From Nocardiopsis sp. CC223A (lineage in GTDB: Bacteria; Actinomycetota; Actinomycetes; Streptosporangiales; Streptosporangiaceae): a stretch of 64,000 nucleotides of DNA. The translations under genes and the position numbers were made by a program. The notes under the pieces are model-generated. The model did not search any database. It saw only the letters and a program-made list of their open reading frames with translations, and had not been told where the DNA came from. The DNA is taken from contig NZ_JASFDV010000004.1 of NCBI RefSeq assembly GCF_030766825.1, positions 1 to 64,000 of the forward strand, in the 5' to 3' direction. This document shows, one piece after another, positions 9,539-17,491 of this stretch. How positions within the stretch are numbered: position 1 is the first letter of the stretch; every line of letters starts with the position of its first letter.

Positions 9539-9544
9539 CTTTCG

Positions 9545-9550
9545 AGGTTA
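9545..9550 (-). promoter_or_regulatory. Putative -10 hexamer of a leaderless transcript
   Basis: TAACCT fits the TAnnnT consensus and ends six bases before the GTG start at 9538, with no ribosome site between. This spacing would put the transcription start at or next to the start codon. Confidence 0.5.
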
Positions 9551-9650
9551 TCCCGGCCCTGATCCGCCCCGTTCCCGCCCCGCCCGCTGCGGGCCGCCGC
9601 GCCCGGCGCCCCCGGCGCTCCCGGATCGCCGGGGGCGCACCGGATGGCCC

Positions 9651-9656
9651 TACACT
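9651..9656 (+). promoter_or_regulatory. Putative -10 hexamer of a leaderless transcript
   Basis: TACACT ends six bases before the GTG at 9663. There is no Shine-Dalgarno in the gap. The same TACACT-to-GTG arrangement recurs at prfB. Confidence 0.55.
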
Positions 9657-9662
9657 GGCCGT

Positions 9663-10595
9663 GTGCGCGCCCTTTTCATCGTGAACCCCCAGGCGACCAC
9701 GACCACATCGCGGACCCGCGAGGTGATCCTGGGCGCCCTGGCGTCGGAGCTGGACGTGACCGTCGCCGAGACCGAGTACCGCGACCACGCGGTCGAACTG
9801 GCCCGCGATGCGGCCGCCGACGGGTACGACCTGGTGCTGAGCCTGGGCGGAGACGGCACCGTCAACGAGGTCGTCAACGGCCTGCTGGCCACGCCGCCGG
9901 GAGTGAAGCGACCGCGCTACGCGGTCATCCCCGGCGGCAGCGCCAACGTCTTCATCCGCGCCCTGGGAGTGCCCGGGGACCCGGTGGAGGCCACCGGGAC
10001 GATCCTGGAGGCGCTGCGGTCGGGCCGGGAGCGCGAGATCAACCTGGGGCGGATCACCAGCGACCGGGACGACCGCTACTTCACCTTCTGCGCCGGGTTC
10101 GGCTGGGACGCGGACGTGGTCCAGCGGGTGGAGCACGAGCGGGCGAACGGGCGCAGGGCGACCCCGGCGCTGTACGCGGAGGTCGCGGTCAAGCTGTTCT
10201 TCGGCGGCGATATCCGCGATCCCTCACTGGGAGTGCAGACCCGCGAGGGCGAGGTGAACGACGTCTATTTCGCTCTCGTCACCAACACCACGCCGTGGAC
10301 TTACGCGGGCGCGCTGCCGCTCCAGCCCACCCCCTCCTCCCGTTTCGAGCTGGGGCTGGACGCTTTCGCGCTCACCCAGGCCGGCCACCCGCTCACGGGG
10401 TGGATTCTTTCGCAGATGTTCTTCCCCAAAGGGCTGCCCGCCCGCGGCGACGGCTATCTGACCTGGCACGATCAGGAGACGCTGCGGATCACGTCATCCC
10501 ATCCGCGGGCGTTCCAAATCGACGGTGAGTACCTCGGAGAGCGGGAAGAGGTCAACTTCCATTCCGTACCGAAGGCATTACGAATCGTCTGTTAA
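9663..10595 (+). CDS. Diacylglycerol kinase-family lipid kinase
   Basis: This 310-residue protein has a DAGK catalytic domain. It begins RALFIVNPQATT, has the nucleotide-binding signature LSLGGDGTVNEVVNG at about 56-70, IPGGSANVFIRALG, and the FCAGFGWDADVV loop of the second lobe. It should phosphorylate diacylglycerol or another lipid alcohol at the membrane. The GTG at 9663 fits the conserved N-terminus. The neighbouring whiB1 and PdtaS-like kinase genes give an order recalled from M. tuberculosis Rv3218-Rv3220c. The final part of the gene (after about 10240) has a somewhat lower GC content, but the domain is intact. Confidence 0.88.
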   Translation: MRALFIVNPQATTTTSRTREVILGALASELDVTVAETEYRDHAVELARDAAADGYDLVLSLGGDGTVNEVVNGLLATPPGVKRPRYAVIPGGSANVFIRALGVPGDPVEATGTILEALRSGREREINLGRITSDRDDRYFTFCAGFGWDADVVQRVEHERANGRRATPALYAEVAVKLFFGGDIRDPSLGVQTREGEVNDVYFALVTNTTPWTYAGALPLQPTPSSRFELGLDAFALTQAGHPLTGWILSQMFFPKGLPARGDGYLTWHDQETLRITSSHPRAFQIDGEYLGEREEVNFHSVPKALRIVC

Positions 10596-10822
10596 TTGTC
10601 GGTGTCGCGGCCATTCAACGGCACTGTGACGCATGCGACATGCCTTACGGGACCTTTGACCCCGAGAGCCCTTGCACGCCGGGGGGCGGGCCTGCCACGC
10701 TCAAGATATCGCCGCGAGTTACGGGCGAGTTAATTTGGGCGTTTCCCATGTGGCCGCGGGATGAACCCGTGGCCGGACCACACCGGTGGGACCCATCCAT
10801 CGGGCGCCCGCCGTGCAGTGTT

Positions 10823-10838
10823 CGTGAAAATCTTCACA
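10823..10838. promoter_or_regulatory. CRP-type binding site upstream of whiB1
   Basis: CGTGA-AAATCT-TCACA matches the CRP/FNR-family consensus TGTGA-N6-TCACA at nine of ten fixed positions. Its centre lies about 41 bp before the whiB1 start codon. M. tuberculosis whiB1 is known to be controlled by the cAMP receptor protein, so the site is plausible as a functional operator. Confidence 0.55.
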
Positions 10839-10871
10839 AGCCCCCGGACCTCGACATGAGGAGTGGACCGC

Positions 10872-11129
10872 ATGGACTGGCGCCACAACGCAGCCTGCCG
10901 TGACGAAGACCCCGAACTCTTCTTCCCCATCGGCAATTTCGGCCCGGCCCTGATGCAGATCGAAGAGGCCAAGGCCGTGTGCCACCGCTGCCCGGTCAGC
11001 TCCGCCTGCCTGAACTGGGCTCTGGAGAGCGGTCAGGACGGCGGTGTCTGGGGAGGCACCAGCGAGGACGAGCGCCGCCTGATCAAGAAGAGGCGGGGCA
11101 TCTCCCACCGTCCGATGGTACGCGGCTGA
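10872..11129 (+). CDS. whiB1: WhiB1/WblE-type iron-sulfur transcription factor
   Basis: This 85-residue Wbl protein has cysteines at 9, 37, 40 and 46 (C-x27-C-x2-C-x5-C), which should ligate a [4Fe-4S] cluster sensitive to nitric oxide. The turn GGVWGG is followed by a basic helix, RRLIKKRRG, for DNA contact. The start MDWRHNAAC and the loop FFPIGN place it in the WhiB1/WblE subgroup, which is essential in several actinobacteria and binds the primary sigma factor. AGGAG lies eight bases before ATG 10872. The upstream region is long (276 bp) and contains a CRP-like palindrome. Confidence 0.93.
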   Translation: MDWRHNAACRDEDPELFFPIGNFGPALMQIEEAKAVCHRCPVSSACLNWALESGQDGGVWGGTSEDERRLIKKRRGISHRPMVRG

Positions 11130-11183
11130 TCCGACGCGGCGACGCCGCCCCCCGGTCAACGGCCGGAAGCGGCTCCGAAGGGT

Positions 11184-11203
11184 CCCCGCCCGGCGCAGCG
11201 GGG
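11184..11203. terminator. Hairpin between convergent whiB1 and histidine kinase
   Basis: CCCCGC and GCGGGG form a six-pair stem with an eight-base loop midway between the two convergent stop codons. No T-run is present, so this is a modest candidate. Confidence 0.35.
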
Positions 11204-11220
11204 CGCCCTCGTGCCTTCCG

Positions 11221-12771
11221 TCAGGGCAACGACGCCTCTTCCCGGTCCAGCGGCAGGGTGATCGCCACCTCGGTCCCGCCGTTCTCCTTGGGCTTGATGG
11301 CCAGAGTCCCCCCGAGCTCGCCCACGATCAGGGTCCGCACGATCTGCAACCCCAGGCTCGTGGTGCCCTCCAGGTCGAAGTCCTCCGGCAGGCCACCGCC
11401 GTCGTCGGACACGGCCAGTTCCAGACTTCCCGCACCCGTGTACCCCGGGCCGCCCTCGAACCGGCGCACCCGCACCTCGATCGATCCCGGCCCCTGGCCC
11501 AGGCCGTGCTCCACGGCGTTCTGCACCAGCTCCGCCAGCACCATCGACAGCGGCGTCGCCACCAGGGCGTTGAGCAGGCCGAACCCGCCCACCCGGCGCG
11601 GCACCACGGTGCTGCCCGCGGACGTGGAGGAGACCTCCGCCGCCATCTGGATGACCCGGTCGGCGATGTCGTCGAAGTCCACGACCTCATCGGGGGTGTG
11701 CGACAGCATCTCGTGGACGATGGCGATGGAACCGACCCGGCCCACCGCCTCGTCCAGTGCCGCCCGCGCCTCGGGCACGTCCAGCCGCCGCGCCTGTAGC
11801 CGCAGCAGGGCCGCCACCGTCTGAAGGTTGTTCTTGACCCGGTGGTGGATCTCCCGGATGGTGGCGTCCTTGGTCATCAGCTCGCGCTCACGGCGGCGCA
11901 GGTCGGTGACGTCGCGGACCATCACCAGGGCGCCGATGCGCACCTCGTCGATGATGAGCGGGATCGCGCGCAGCTGCACGGTGACCCCGCGCGCCTCCAC
12001 CTCCGCCTCCTGCGGCGCCCGGCCGCCCGCCGTGTAGGTGAGGTTCTCGTCGCGGGCCTCCCCCGGCGCCGCCAGCTCCAGGGTGATGCGGTCCAGGCGG
12101 GCGCCCACCAGGTCGGCGGTGAGCCCCAGCCGCCGGTAGGCCGACAGGGCGTTGGGGCTGGCGTAGACGACCTCGCCGTTCTGGTCCAGGCGCAGCAGAC
12201 CGTCGCCGACGCGCGGCGAGCGCACCATGAGCGGGCCCTGGTCGATGAACGGGAACACGCCCTCGGCGATCATCTGCGCCAGGTCGCCCGCACTCTGGAG
12301 GTAGGTGAGCTCCAGACGGCTGGGGGTGCGGGCGGAGCTGAGGTTGGTGCTGCGCTGGATGACCGCGATGAGGTTGCCCTCCCGGCGCACCGGAATGGTC
12401 TCCTCGCGCACCGGGACCCCGCCCGACCAGTCCGGGTCGCCGTCGCGGCAGATACGGCCCTCGTGCCAGGCCCGGTCGATGAGCGCCCGCCGGCCCACGA
12501 CCCGGGGCGCGGTACGCGATGTGACATCCGTCATATCGTCGTAGAGAACGGTCTCCACCAGATCGTCCTGGAACGCGGTGGGGCCGGTGGTGGGGCGCAT
12601 CTGCGCGATGGCCACCCAGCCGTCGTCCTCGCGCAACCGTACCCACAGCACCAGGTCTGCGAAGGAGAGGTCGGCCAACAGTTGCCAATCGGACACGAGG
12701 GAGTGGATCCACTCCAGATCGGCCTGCTTGAGGGACGTCTGTCGCCTGATGAGATCACTGAGGTGAGGCAC
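11221..12771 (-). CDS. Sensor histidine kinase, PdtaS-like (GAF-PAS-HisKA_2-HATPase)
   Basis: This 516-residue soluble kinase has an N-terminal GAF-type domain (about 1-155, DLEWIHSLVSDWQLLADLSF), then a PAS domain (about 175-290, GDGLLRLDQNGEVVYASPNA). The HisKA_2 dimerisation/phosphoacceptor motif is IREIHHRVKNNLQTVAALLRLQARRL, with the phosphorylated His in IHHRVKN. The HATPase domain has ELVQNAVEHGLG (N box), SDDGGGLPEDFD (G1) and TSLGLQIVRTLI (G2). This is the architecture of M. tuberculosis PdtaS, which signals to an RNA-binding ANTAR response regulator, PdtaR. No response regulator gene is in the window. It is convergent with whiB1, as recalled for M. tuberculosis. Confidence 0.9.
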   Translation of the reverse strand: MPHLSDLIRRQTSLKQADLEWIHSLVSDWQLLADLSFADLVLWVRLREDDGWVAIAQMRPTTGPTAFQDDLVETVLYDDMTDVTSRTAPRVVGRRALIDRAWHEGRICRDGDPDWSGGVPVREETIPVRREGNLIAVIQRSTNLSSARTPSRLELTYLQSAGDLAQMIAEGVFPFIDQGPLMVRSPRVGDGLLRLDQNGEVVYASPNALSAYRRLGLTADLVGARLDRITLELAAPGEARDENLTYTAGGRAPQEAEVEARGVTVQLRAIPLIIDEVRIGALVMVRDVTDLRRRERELMTKDATIREIHHRVKNNLQTVAALLRLQARRLDVPEARAALDEAVGRVGSIAIVHEMLSHTPDEVVDFDDIADRVIQMAAEVSSTSAGSTVVPRRVGGFGLLNALVATPLSMVLAELVQNAVEHGLGQGPGSIEVRVRRFEGGPGYTGAGSLELAVSDDGGGLPEDFDLEGTTSLGLQIVRTLIVGELGGTLAIKPKENGGTEVAITLPLDREEASLP

Positions 12772-12822
12772 TCACAAATCATCCCATGAAGGAGTGCATA
12801 CTCAAGAGGTACGCGCTCTACC

Positions 12823-12838
12823 AGTGGTCCACACCAAT
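12823..12838. promoter_or_regulatory. dre-like operator upstream of dasR
   Basis: AGTGGTCCACACCAAT matches the DasR-responsive element consensus A(C/G)TGGTCTAGACCA(C/G)T at 13 of 16 positions, with both TGGTC-type and ACCA half-sites intact. It lies 30 bp before the dasR start codon and about 50 bp before the start of the divergent histidine kinase gene. Confidence 0.65.
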
Positions 12839-12867
12839 TCGGGCGCGGCCGAACGTGGAGGAGAGTG

Positions 12868-13608
12868 ATGACCGGTCAGGGCACGCTGGACGGCAACCCC
12901 CGGGTACCGAAGTACTACCAGGTGAAGAAGCAGCTCCTGGAACTGATCGAGGCGATGCCGGCGGGCAACCCGGTGCCCCCCGAGCGGGCACTGGCCACCC
13001 AGTTCGGAACCTCGCGCACCACCGTTCGCCAGGCGCTCACCGAGATGGTCGTGGAGGGGCGGCTGCTGCGCATCCAGGGCAAGGGCACGTTCGTGGCCAA
13101 GCCCAAGGTCGCCCAGGTGCTCCAGCTGACCAGCTACACGCAGGAGATGCGCTCGCACGGCCTGCACCCGGCCACCCGCATCCTCGACGTGAGCTACATC
13201 AACGCCGACGACCAGCTCGCCGAGCTGCTGGCGATCCGCTCCGGCGGGCGGGTACTGCGCATCGAGCGGCTGCGGCTGGCCAACGGTGAGCCGATGGCCG
13301 TGGAGACCGCCCACCTGGCCGCCCGGCGCTTCCCCGGCCTGCGTCGGCAGTTGGACCGCTACGCCTCGCTGTACGAGGCGCTGGCGAGTGCCTACGACGT
13401 CTCGCTGGCCGAGGCGGAGGCGTCCATCGAGACCGTCCTGGCGACCCCCAACGAGGCCCGGCTGCTCGGTGTGGACGTGGGCCTGCCGCTGGTGCTGCAC
13501 TGCCAGCACAGCTTCGACCGGGACGGGCACCCGGTGGAGTGGGTGCGCTCGCTGTACCGGGGCGACCGCTACAAGTTCGTCACGCGTCTGCGTCCCCCGA
13601 CCGACTGA
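12868..13608 (+). CDS. dasR: GntR/HutC-family regulator, DasR orthologue
   Basis: This 246-residue protein has an N-terminal GntR winged helix ([54 protein letters not shown]) and a UTRA effector domain (residues about 90-240, [45 protein letters not shown]). The match to remembered S. coelicolor DasR is close along its whole length. DasR is the GlcNAc-6-P/GlcN-6-P-responsive repressor of chitin and aminosugar uptake and a switch for development and antibiotics. A dre-like site sits in its own promoter, and nagA, a classical target, is in the same window. ATG 12868 or GTG 12865 follow GGAGGAG. Confidence 0.88.
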   Translation: MTGQGTLDGNPRVPKYYQVKKQLLELIEAMPAGNPVPPERALATQFGTSRTTVRQALTEMVVEGRLLRIQGKGTFVAKPKVAQVLQLTSYTQEMRSHGLHPATRILDVSYINADDQLAELLAIRSGGRVLRIERLRLANGEPMAVETAHLAARRFPGLRRQLDRYASLYEALASAYDVSLAEAEASIETVLATPNEARLLGVDVGLPLVLHCQHSFDRDGHPVEWVRSLYRGDRYKFVTRLRPPTD

Positions 13609-13951
13609 CGCCCGCCGGCGGGCGGCCGTGCCGCGTCCACCGCGCGGGTCACGCACCGTACGGCCGACCGCGACCCAGGACCGTGGCCAGGGCCTCCACC
13701 ACCCGACGGCCTCCGCTCACCCGACCGACCAACGCCCGCCGGCGGGCGGCCGTGTCGCGTCCACCGCGCGGGTCACGCACCGTACGGCCGACCGCGACCC
13801 AGGACCGTGGCCAGGGCCTCCACCACCCGACGGCCTCCGCTCACCCGACCGACCAACGCCCGCCGGCGGGCGGCCGTGCCGCGTCCACCGCGCGGGTCAC
13901 GCACCGTACGGCCGACCGCGACCCAGGACCGTGGCCAGGGCCTCCACCACC
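13598..13951. repeat. 124-bp tandem repeat, 2.8 copies, between dasR and the HD-domain gene
   Basis: A 124-bp unit occurs in full from about 13609 and 13733 and again as a 95-bp partial copy from 13857 to 13951. Full copies differ by a single base. Each copy begins in sequence matching the 3' end of dasR (CCCGACCGAC) and contains the last codons and stop of the convergent HD gene. Each carries the perfect palindrome GCCCGCCGGCGGGC, a likely terminator stem, so the junction between two convergent genes has been amplified. Confidence 0.93.
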
Positions 13952-15240
13952 TGTAGGTCGTACTCGGTGCCCGCATCCATGCGCAACCGGTCCAGCACGG
14001 CCTCCCGGCGCTCGGCGTCGCCGTTCTCGCCCACCAGGTCGTCGAAGGCGTTGGCGACCTTGATGATCCGGCTGCCCAGCGGCGGCACGCCCTCGTCACC
14101 GTCGCCGGTGACCGGTTCGCACTGGCGGCGGACCGTCTCGGCGACCGAGTCCAGCACCCCGGTCTCCCGGATGATCCCCGCGCCCAGCTCGGCGATGCGC
14201 CGCTGCTCGCGGGGCGAGGCCAACACGGTCGCCCCGCCCGCGATGGGCTCGCGCAGCGACAGCTGGCCGATGTCGTGCATCAGCGCCGCGTACTCCAGCT
14301 CCAACAGGTCGGCCTCGGCCAGGCCCAGCTCGCAGGCGACCAGGTGGGACAGGTGGCTGACCCGGCGCGAGTGCCCGTTCTCCACGTATCCGCCGACCTC
14401 GGTGACCCGCGACAGCGCGCGCACCGTCTCCAGGTAGGTGCGGCGCACCTCGGCGTGTCTGCGGAAGGCCACCTGCGCCACCAGCAGCGGGGCGCTGAAC
14501 ACCAGCAGCCCGGCCAGGCCGGTGACGGTGCAGGACAGCGCGATGAGCACACCGCTGGAGCCGATGGCCATGCCCGAGGCGAACTGGGCGCGCATCTCGT
14601 CGCCGGCCGCGACCCGCAGCCGGGTGCGCAGCCGCTCGGCGCGCAGCACCGCGGCCAGCAGGGCGTCCACCGCCCACACGGTCAGCACCAGGGTGAACAT
14701 GAGCAGGCTCGCCGTCACCGACGGCCCCGACAGCCCCAGTTGTTCGGCGATGGGGCGGAAGCCGATGGCCAGCAGCCCGGCGGAGAGCACCCGGCGGGCG
14801 ACGTCCTCCACCCGGGGGGCGCGGCCCACCGCGATGTGCGGCAGCTCCCCCACCGCCACGCCGCAGGCGACCACCGCCACCACCTGCCAGGGCGAGTGGT
14901 CCGAGGGCCCCTCCCCCAGGTTCAGCAGGAAGGCGTACCCGACCGCCCCGGCCGAGGCGATCGGCGCGACCTCCCGGTGGCCGGGCAGGGTGATCCGCAC
15001 CAGTTCGCCGACCGCGATGACCAGGCAGAAGCACAGGGCCACATAGGGTTCGACGAACCCGGTGGCCGAGGTCCACACCAGGGAGGCCAGCGAGGCCGCG
15101 CCCACCACCGCCACCAGCAGGGCGCGCACCGGGCGGGGCGTCCGCCAGACCGGCCCGCTCCGGCGCTGGTGGCTGAGCGCGCCGCCCTCGGGACCCACCG
15201 GCCGCCGCGGGGGCGGCCCCTCCGTCTGCCGTTGTGTCAT
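13897..15240 (-). CDS. Membrane protein with degenerate HD-GYP-like C-terminal domain
   Basis: This 447-residue protein has about eight N-terminal membrane spans (residues 35-260, for example ALLVAVVGAASLASLVW and VAPIASAGAVGYAFLLNLG) and a C-terminal HD domain with AALMHDIGQLSL. The HD metal pair is present, but the HD-GYP hallmarks are not: where the partner has HHERLDGRGYP, this protein has RRQCEPVTGDGDEGVPP. It may therefore lack phosphodiesterase activity or act on something else. Its ATG overlaps the stop of the preceding HD-GYP gene by one base, so the two are co-translated and may form a complex. Its 3' end lies inside the 124-bp repeat. Confidence 0.85.
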   Translation of the reverse strand: MTQRQTEGPPPRRPVGPEGGALSHQRRSGPVWRTPRPVRALLVAVVGAASLASLVWTSATGFVEPYVALCFCLVIAVGELVRITLPGHREVAPIASAGAVGYAFLLNLGEGPSDHSPWQVVAVVACGVAVGELPHIAVGRAPRVEDVARRVLSAGLLAIGFRPIAEQLGLSGPSVTASLLMFTLVLTVWAVDALLAAVLRAERLRTRLRVAAGDEMRAQFASGMAIGSSGVLIALSCTVTGLAGLLVFSAPLLVAQVAFRRHAEVRRTYLETVRALSRVTEVGGYVENGHSRRVSHLSHLVACELGLAEADLLELEYAALMHDIGQLSLREPIAGGATVLASPREQRRIAELGAGIIRETGVLDSVAETVRRQCEPVTGDGDEGVPPLGSRIIKVANAFDDLVGENGDAERREAVLDRLRMDAGTEYDLQVVEALATVLGRGRPYGA

Positions 15241-16706
15241 CACCGGTCCCGACCGCCCGTCGCGGTCCCCGTGGACAGCGCCGTCGTCGGGGCGGCGCCC
15301 TCGGCGGGCGCCGGCACCGCCCGCTCCTCGGCGGACACGGCCGCGGGTTCGGAGACCTCGGTGCCCGGGTCGGGCACGGCGGCCGCCTCGTCCTCCAGGG
15401 AGGCGGCCTCCGCCGCGGCCGAGCCGTAGCAGCCGCCCGGCGGCTCGGCGATGTCGGGCGTCTCCCAGCCCTCGCGCTCCACGGCGCGGACCAGGGCCTC
15501 CACCATGCGCGGGTCGAACTGGGTGCCCGCGCAGGCGCGCAGTTCGACGATGGCGTCCTCCACCGACCACGCCTTGCGGTAGGAGCGCGTGGAGGTGAGG
15601 CAGTCGAAGACGTCGGCGACGCTGATGATGCGGGCGGACTCGGGGATCTCCATCCCCACCAGCCCCATCGGGTAGCCGCGGCCGTCGAGGCGCTCGTGGT
15701 GGTGCCGGATCCCGGCCAGCGCCTCGTCCAGGAAGCCGATCTCCCGGACGATCTCGTAGCCGCGGGTGGGGTGCAGCTTGATGGCGGCGTACTCCTCGTC
15801 GGTGAGTTTGCCGGTCTTCTGCAACACCTTCGTGGGCACGCCGAGCTTGCCGATGTCGTGCAGCATCCCCGCGTAACGGATCTTCTGCACCCGCTCGGCC
15901 GACATGCCCAGTTCGCGGGCGATCATGGCCGCGCCCTCGGCGACGCGCATGCAGTGGCCGCGCGTGTAGTAGTCCTTGGTCTCCACCGCCTGGCAGAGCG
16001 TGGCCAGGGTGGCCTCGTGCGCCCGGGCCTCGTCGACCTGCTGCGCGAACGCCCAGCGGGCGATGAACAGCGGCAGCAGGACCAGCAGCGGCGCGACGAT
16101 CCCCACGCCGCCCCAGACCGCCGCGATGGCCAGGCCGAGCATCTGGTAGCCCATCGAGGACAGCTCGACCGCCACCAGGGGCCGCCAGTTGAACCTGCCG
16201 CGCCCGCGCGGGCGGACCTGGCCGAGCGTCCAGAACAGGACCCCCACCAGCAGCGAGTTGACGGCGGAGTGGGCCAGGACCGCGGCGACGTAGGGGAGGA
16301 CCACGGCCGGGAAGTCCTCCCGGCCGAGTTCTCCGACCACGCCACCGCACAGCAGATAGACGTGTCCGGCCGCGAACGCCGCGAGTGCGAACTGCGCCCC
16401 GTTGAAGGCCCGTTTGACCGGGGCCAGCCTGCGGACCGCGAAGCATGAGGCGAAACCGACCAGCGCCGCCCCCACCGGACCGACGAGGACCACCGCGGCC
16501 AGTGAGACCGCCGAACTCGGTGACATCCCCGCCTTGCCGCCCGACCCGACGCTCGTACTGATCGACTCGGCGACCACGAACAGCAGCGCCACGACGATGA
16601 GCGTCTGTAGATCTATGCCCGTATAGGGCCCGATGAGCAAGATGGTGACAGCACTGACAACGATGATCCCGACGTAGACACGCGCGCCCCCGGGAAGAGC
16701 CCGCAC
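15240..16706 (-). CDS. Membrane-anchored HD-GYP domain phosphohydrolase
   Basis: This 488-residue protein has seven or eight N-terminal spans (about 8-225), a linker helix, then an intact HD-GYP domain (about 230-420). HSRV-type helices are followed by AGMLHDIGKLGVPTKVL, HPTRGYEIVREI, the GYP signature HHHERLDGRGYP, and ISVADVFDCLTSTRSYRK. HD-GYP domains hydrolyse cyclic di-GMP to GMP, so a role in c-di-GMP turnover at the membrane is likely. The C-terminus (about 430-488) is low-complexity and acidic. GTG 16706 follows GGGAGGTG. It is the first gene of a pair with the degenerate HD protein. Confidence 0.9.
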   Translation of the reverse strand: MRALPGGARVYVGIIVVSAVTILLIGPYTGIDLQTLIVVALLFVVAESISTSVGSGGKAGMSPSSAVSLAAVVLVGPVGAALVGFASCFAVRRLAPVKRAFNGAQFALAAFAAGHVYLLCGGVVGELGREDFPAVVLPYVAAVLAHSAVNSLLVGVLFWTLGQVRPRGRGRFNWRPLVAVELSSMGYQMLGLAIAAVWGGVGIVAPLLVLLPLFIARWAFAQQVDEARAHEATLATLCQAVETKDYYTRGHCMRVAEGAAMIARELGMSAERVQKIRYAGMLHDIGKLGVPTKVLQKTGKLTDEEYAAIKLHPTRGYEIVREIGFLDEALAGIRHHHERLDGRGYPMGLVGMEIPESARIISVADVFDCLTSTRSYRKAWSVEDAIVELRACAGTQFDPRMVEALVRAVEREGWETPDIAEPPGGCYGSAAAEAASLEDEAAAVPDPGTEVSEPAAVSAEERAVPAPAEGAAPTTALSTGTATGGRDR

Positions 16707-16762
16707 TCTCGTTCACCTCCCACCAGCGACGACCGGACTGTCATGGTTTCACCGGTTCTGTT

Positions 16763-16840
16763 CTACCACCAGGACCATCCGGTGAAGGAGGAAGCGGCCA
16801 GGATCGCCGCGGCAGCGGTGTGAAGCAGAGCCATGAACAT
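16763..16840 (-). CDS. 25-residue hydrophobic peptide upstream of the HD-GYP gene
   Basis: An ATG at 16840 opens a 26-codon frame ending in TAG. The peptide starts MFMALLHTAAAAILAASSF and ends with three Trp in its last five residues, so it is a potential single membrane span with an aromatic C-terminus. A very strong ribosome site, AGGGGAGAGGGG, ends six bases before the ATG. The stop lies 57 bases before the HD-GYP start on the same strand. It could be a small membrane protein or a regulatory leader peptide. I do not recognise a family. Confidence 0.5.
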   Translation of the reverse strand: MFMALLHTAAAAILAASSFTGWSWW

Positions 16841-17399
16841 CGTCGTCCCCTCTCCCCTGAACGGCATGCCGCCTTTTCCCCGGGCACGCCGCGTAAATTA
16901 CCCCATTCGTTGGATATGGCGTCCAGTTTAACGGGCCCTGAAGGCACCCGGATTCCCCACAACCCGAACCATCGGCGCCTTGCACCCCGAAGGGCATGCG
17001 AAGTTCCGAGATATGGAATTACTAATTCAATTAGCAACTCCGGGCGACTACTCTCAGTGATCGACATCTTCGGCGCCGCGATCGCGGAAGACCGACACCT
17101 GAGCCCCCTTGCCTGGCAACCCTCTGAGAAGGCCATCAGCACCGACTACACAAAGTGACCGCACACGAGCGCCCTTCTCCCCTGCGGGAAAAATCATTCC
17201 GAGTCGATCACAGACCGCGGCGAGCGAACGGGGCCGGGCGTGTCGCAGGAGAGGACGAAGGCGTCACCCGGAAAGTCCGTGACCAAAAACCCCCACACCA
17301 TAGGGGAACCCGTGGAACCATTCCCAAGAAATGGAGCAAAAGCACACCAAGGCCGCATCACATGACAAGAATCAAGAAATACCTAGAATACGACAAAAA
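16841..17399. other. Intergenic region of lower GC without a recognised gene
   Basis: This stretch of about 560 bp separates rsrA from the small ORF and HD-GYP genes and has visibly lower GC than its neighbours, for example around 17010-17040 and 17290-17400. Open frames on both strands exist but have random-looking composition and no good starts. It must hold the promoter of the leftward HD-GYP operon and could include a long structured 5' leader or a small RNA. I could not match it to a known riboswitch. Confidence 0.4.
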
Positions 17400-17427
17400 G
17401 GCGGAAGCTGGAATTCCAGCTTCCGCC
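17400..17427 (-). terminator. Rho-independent terminator of sigR-rsrA
   Basis: GGCGGAAGCTGGAA is followed immediately by its exact complement, a perfect 28-bp palindrome. On the minus strand the next bases are TTTTTG. It lies 64 bp after the rsrA stop and is the obvious end of the sigR-rsrA transcript. Confidence 0.9.
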
Positions 17428-17491
17428 TCGGGGCGTTCCGGTCCTCCGAAAAAAGAACCGGGTCCGGGTGGGGACCGCGTCCGTGCGCGGC

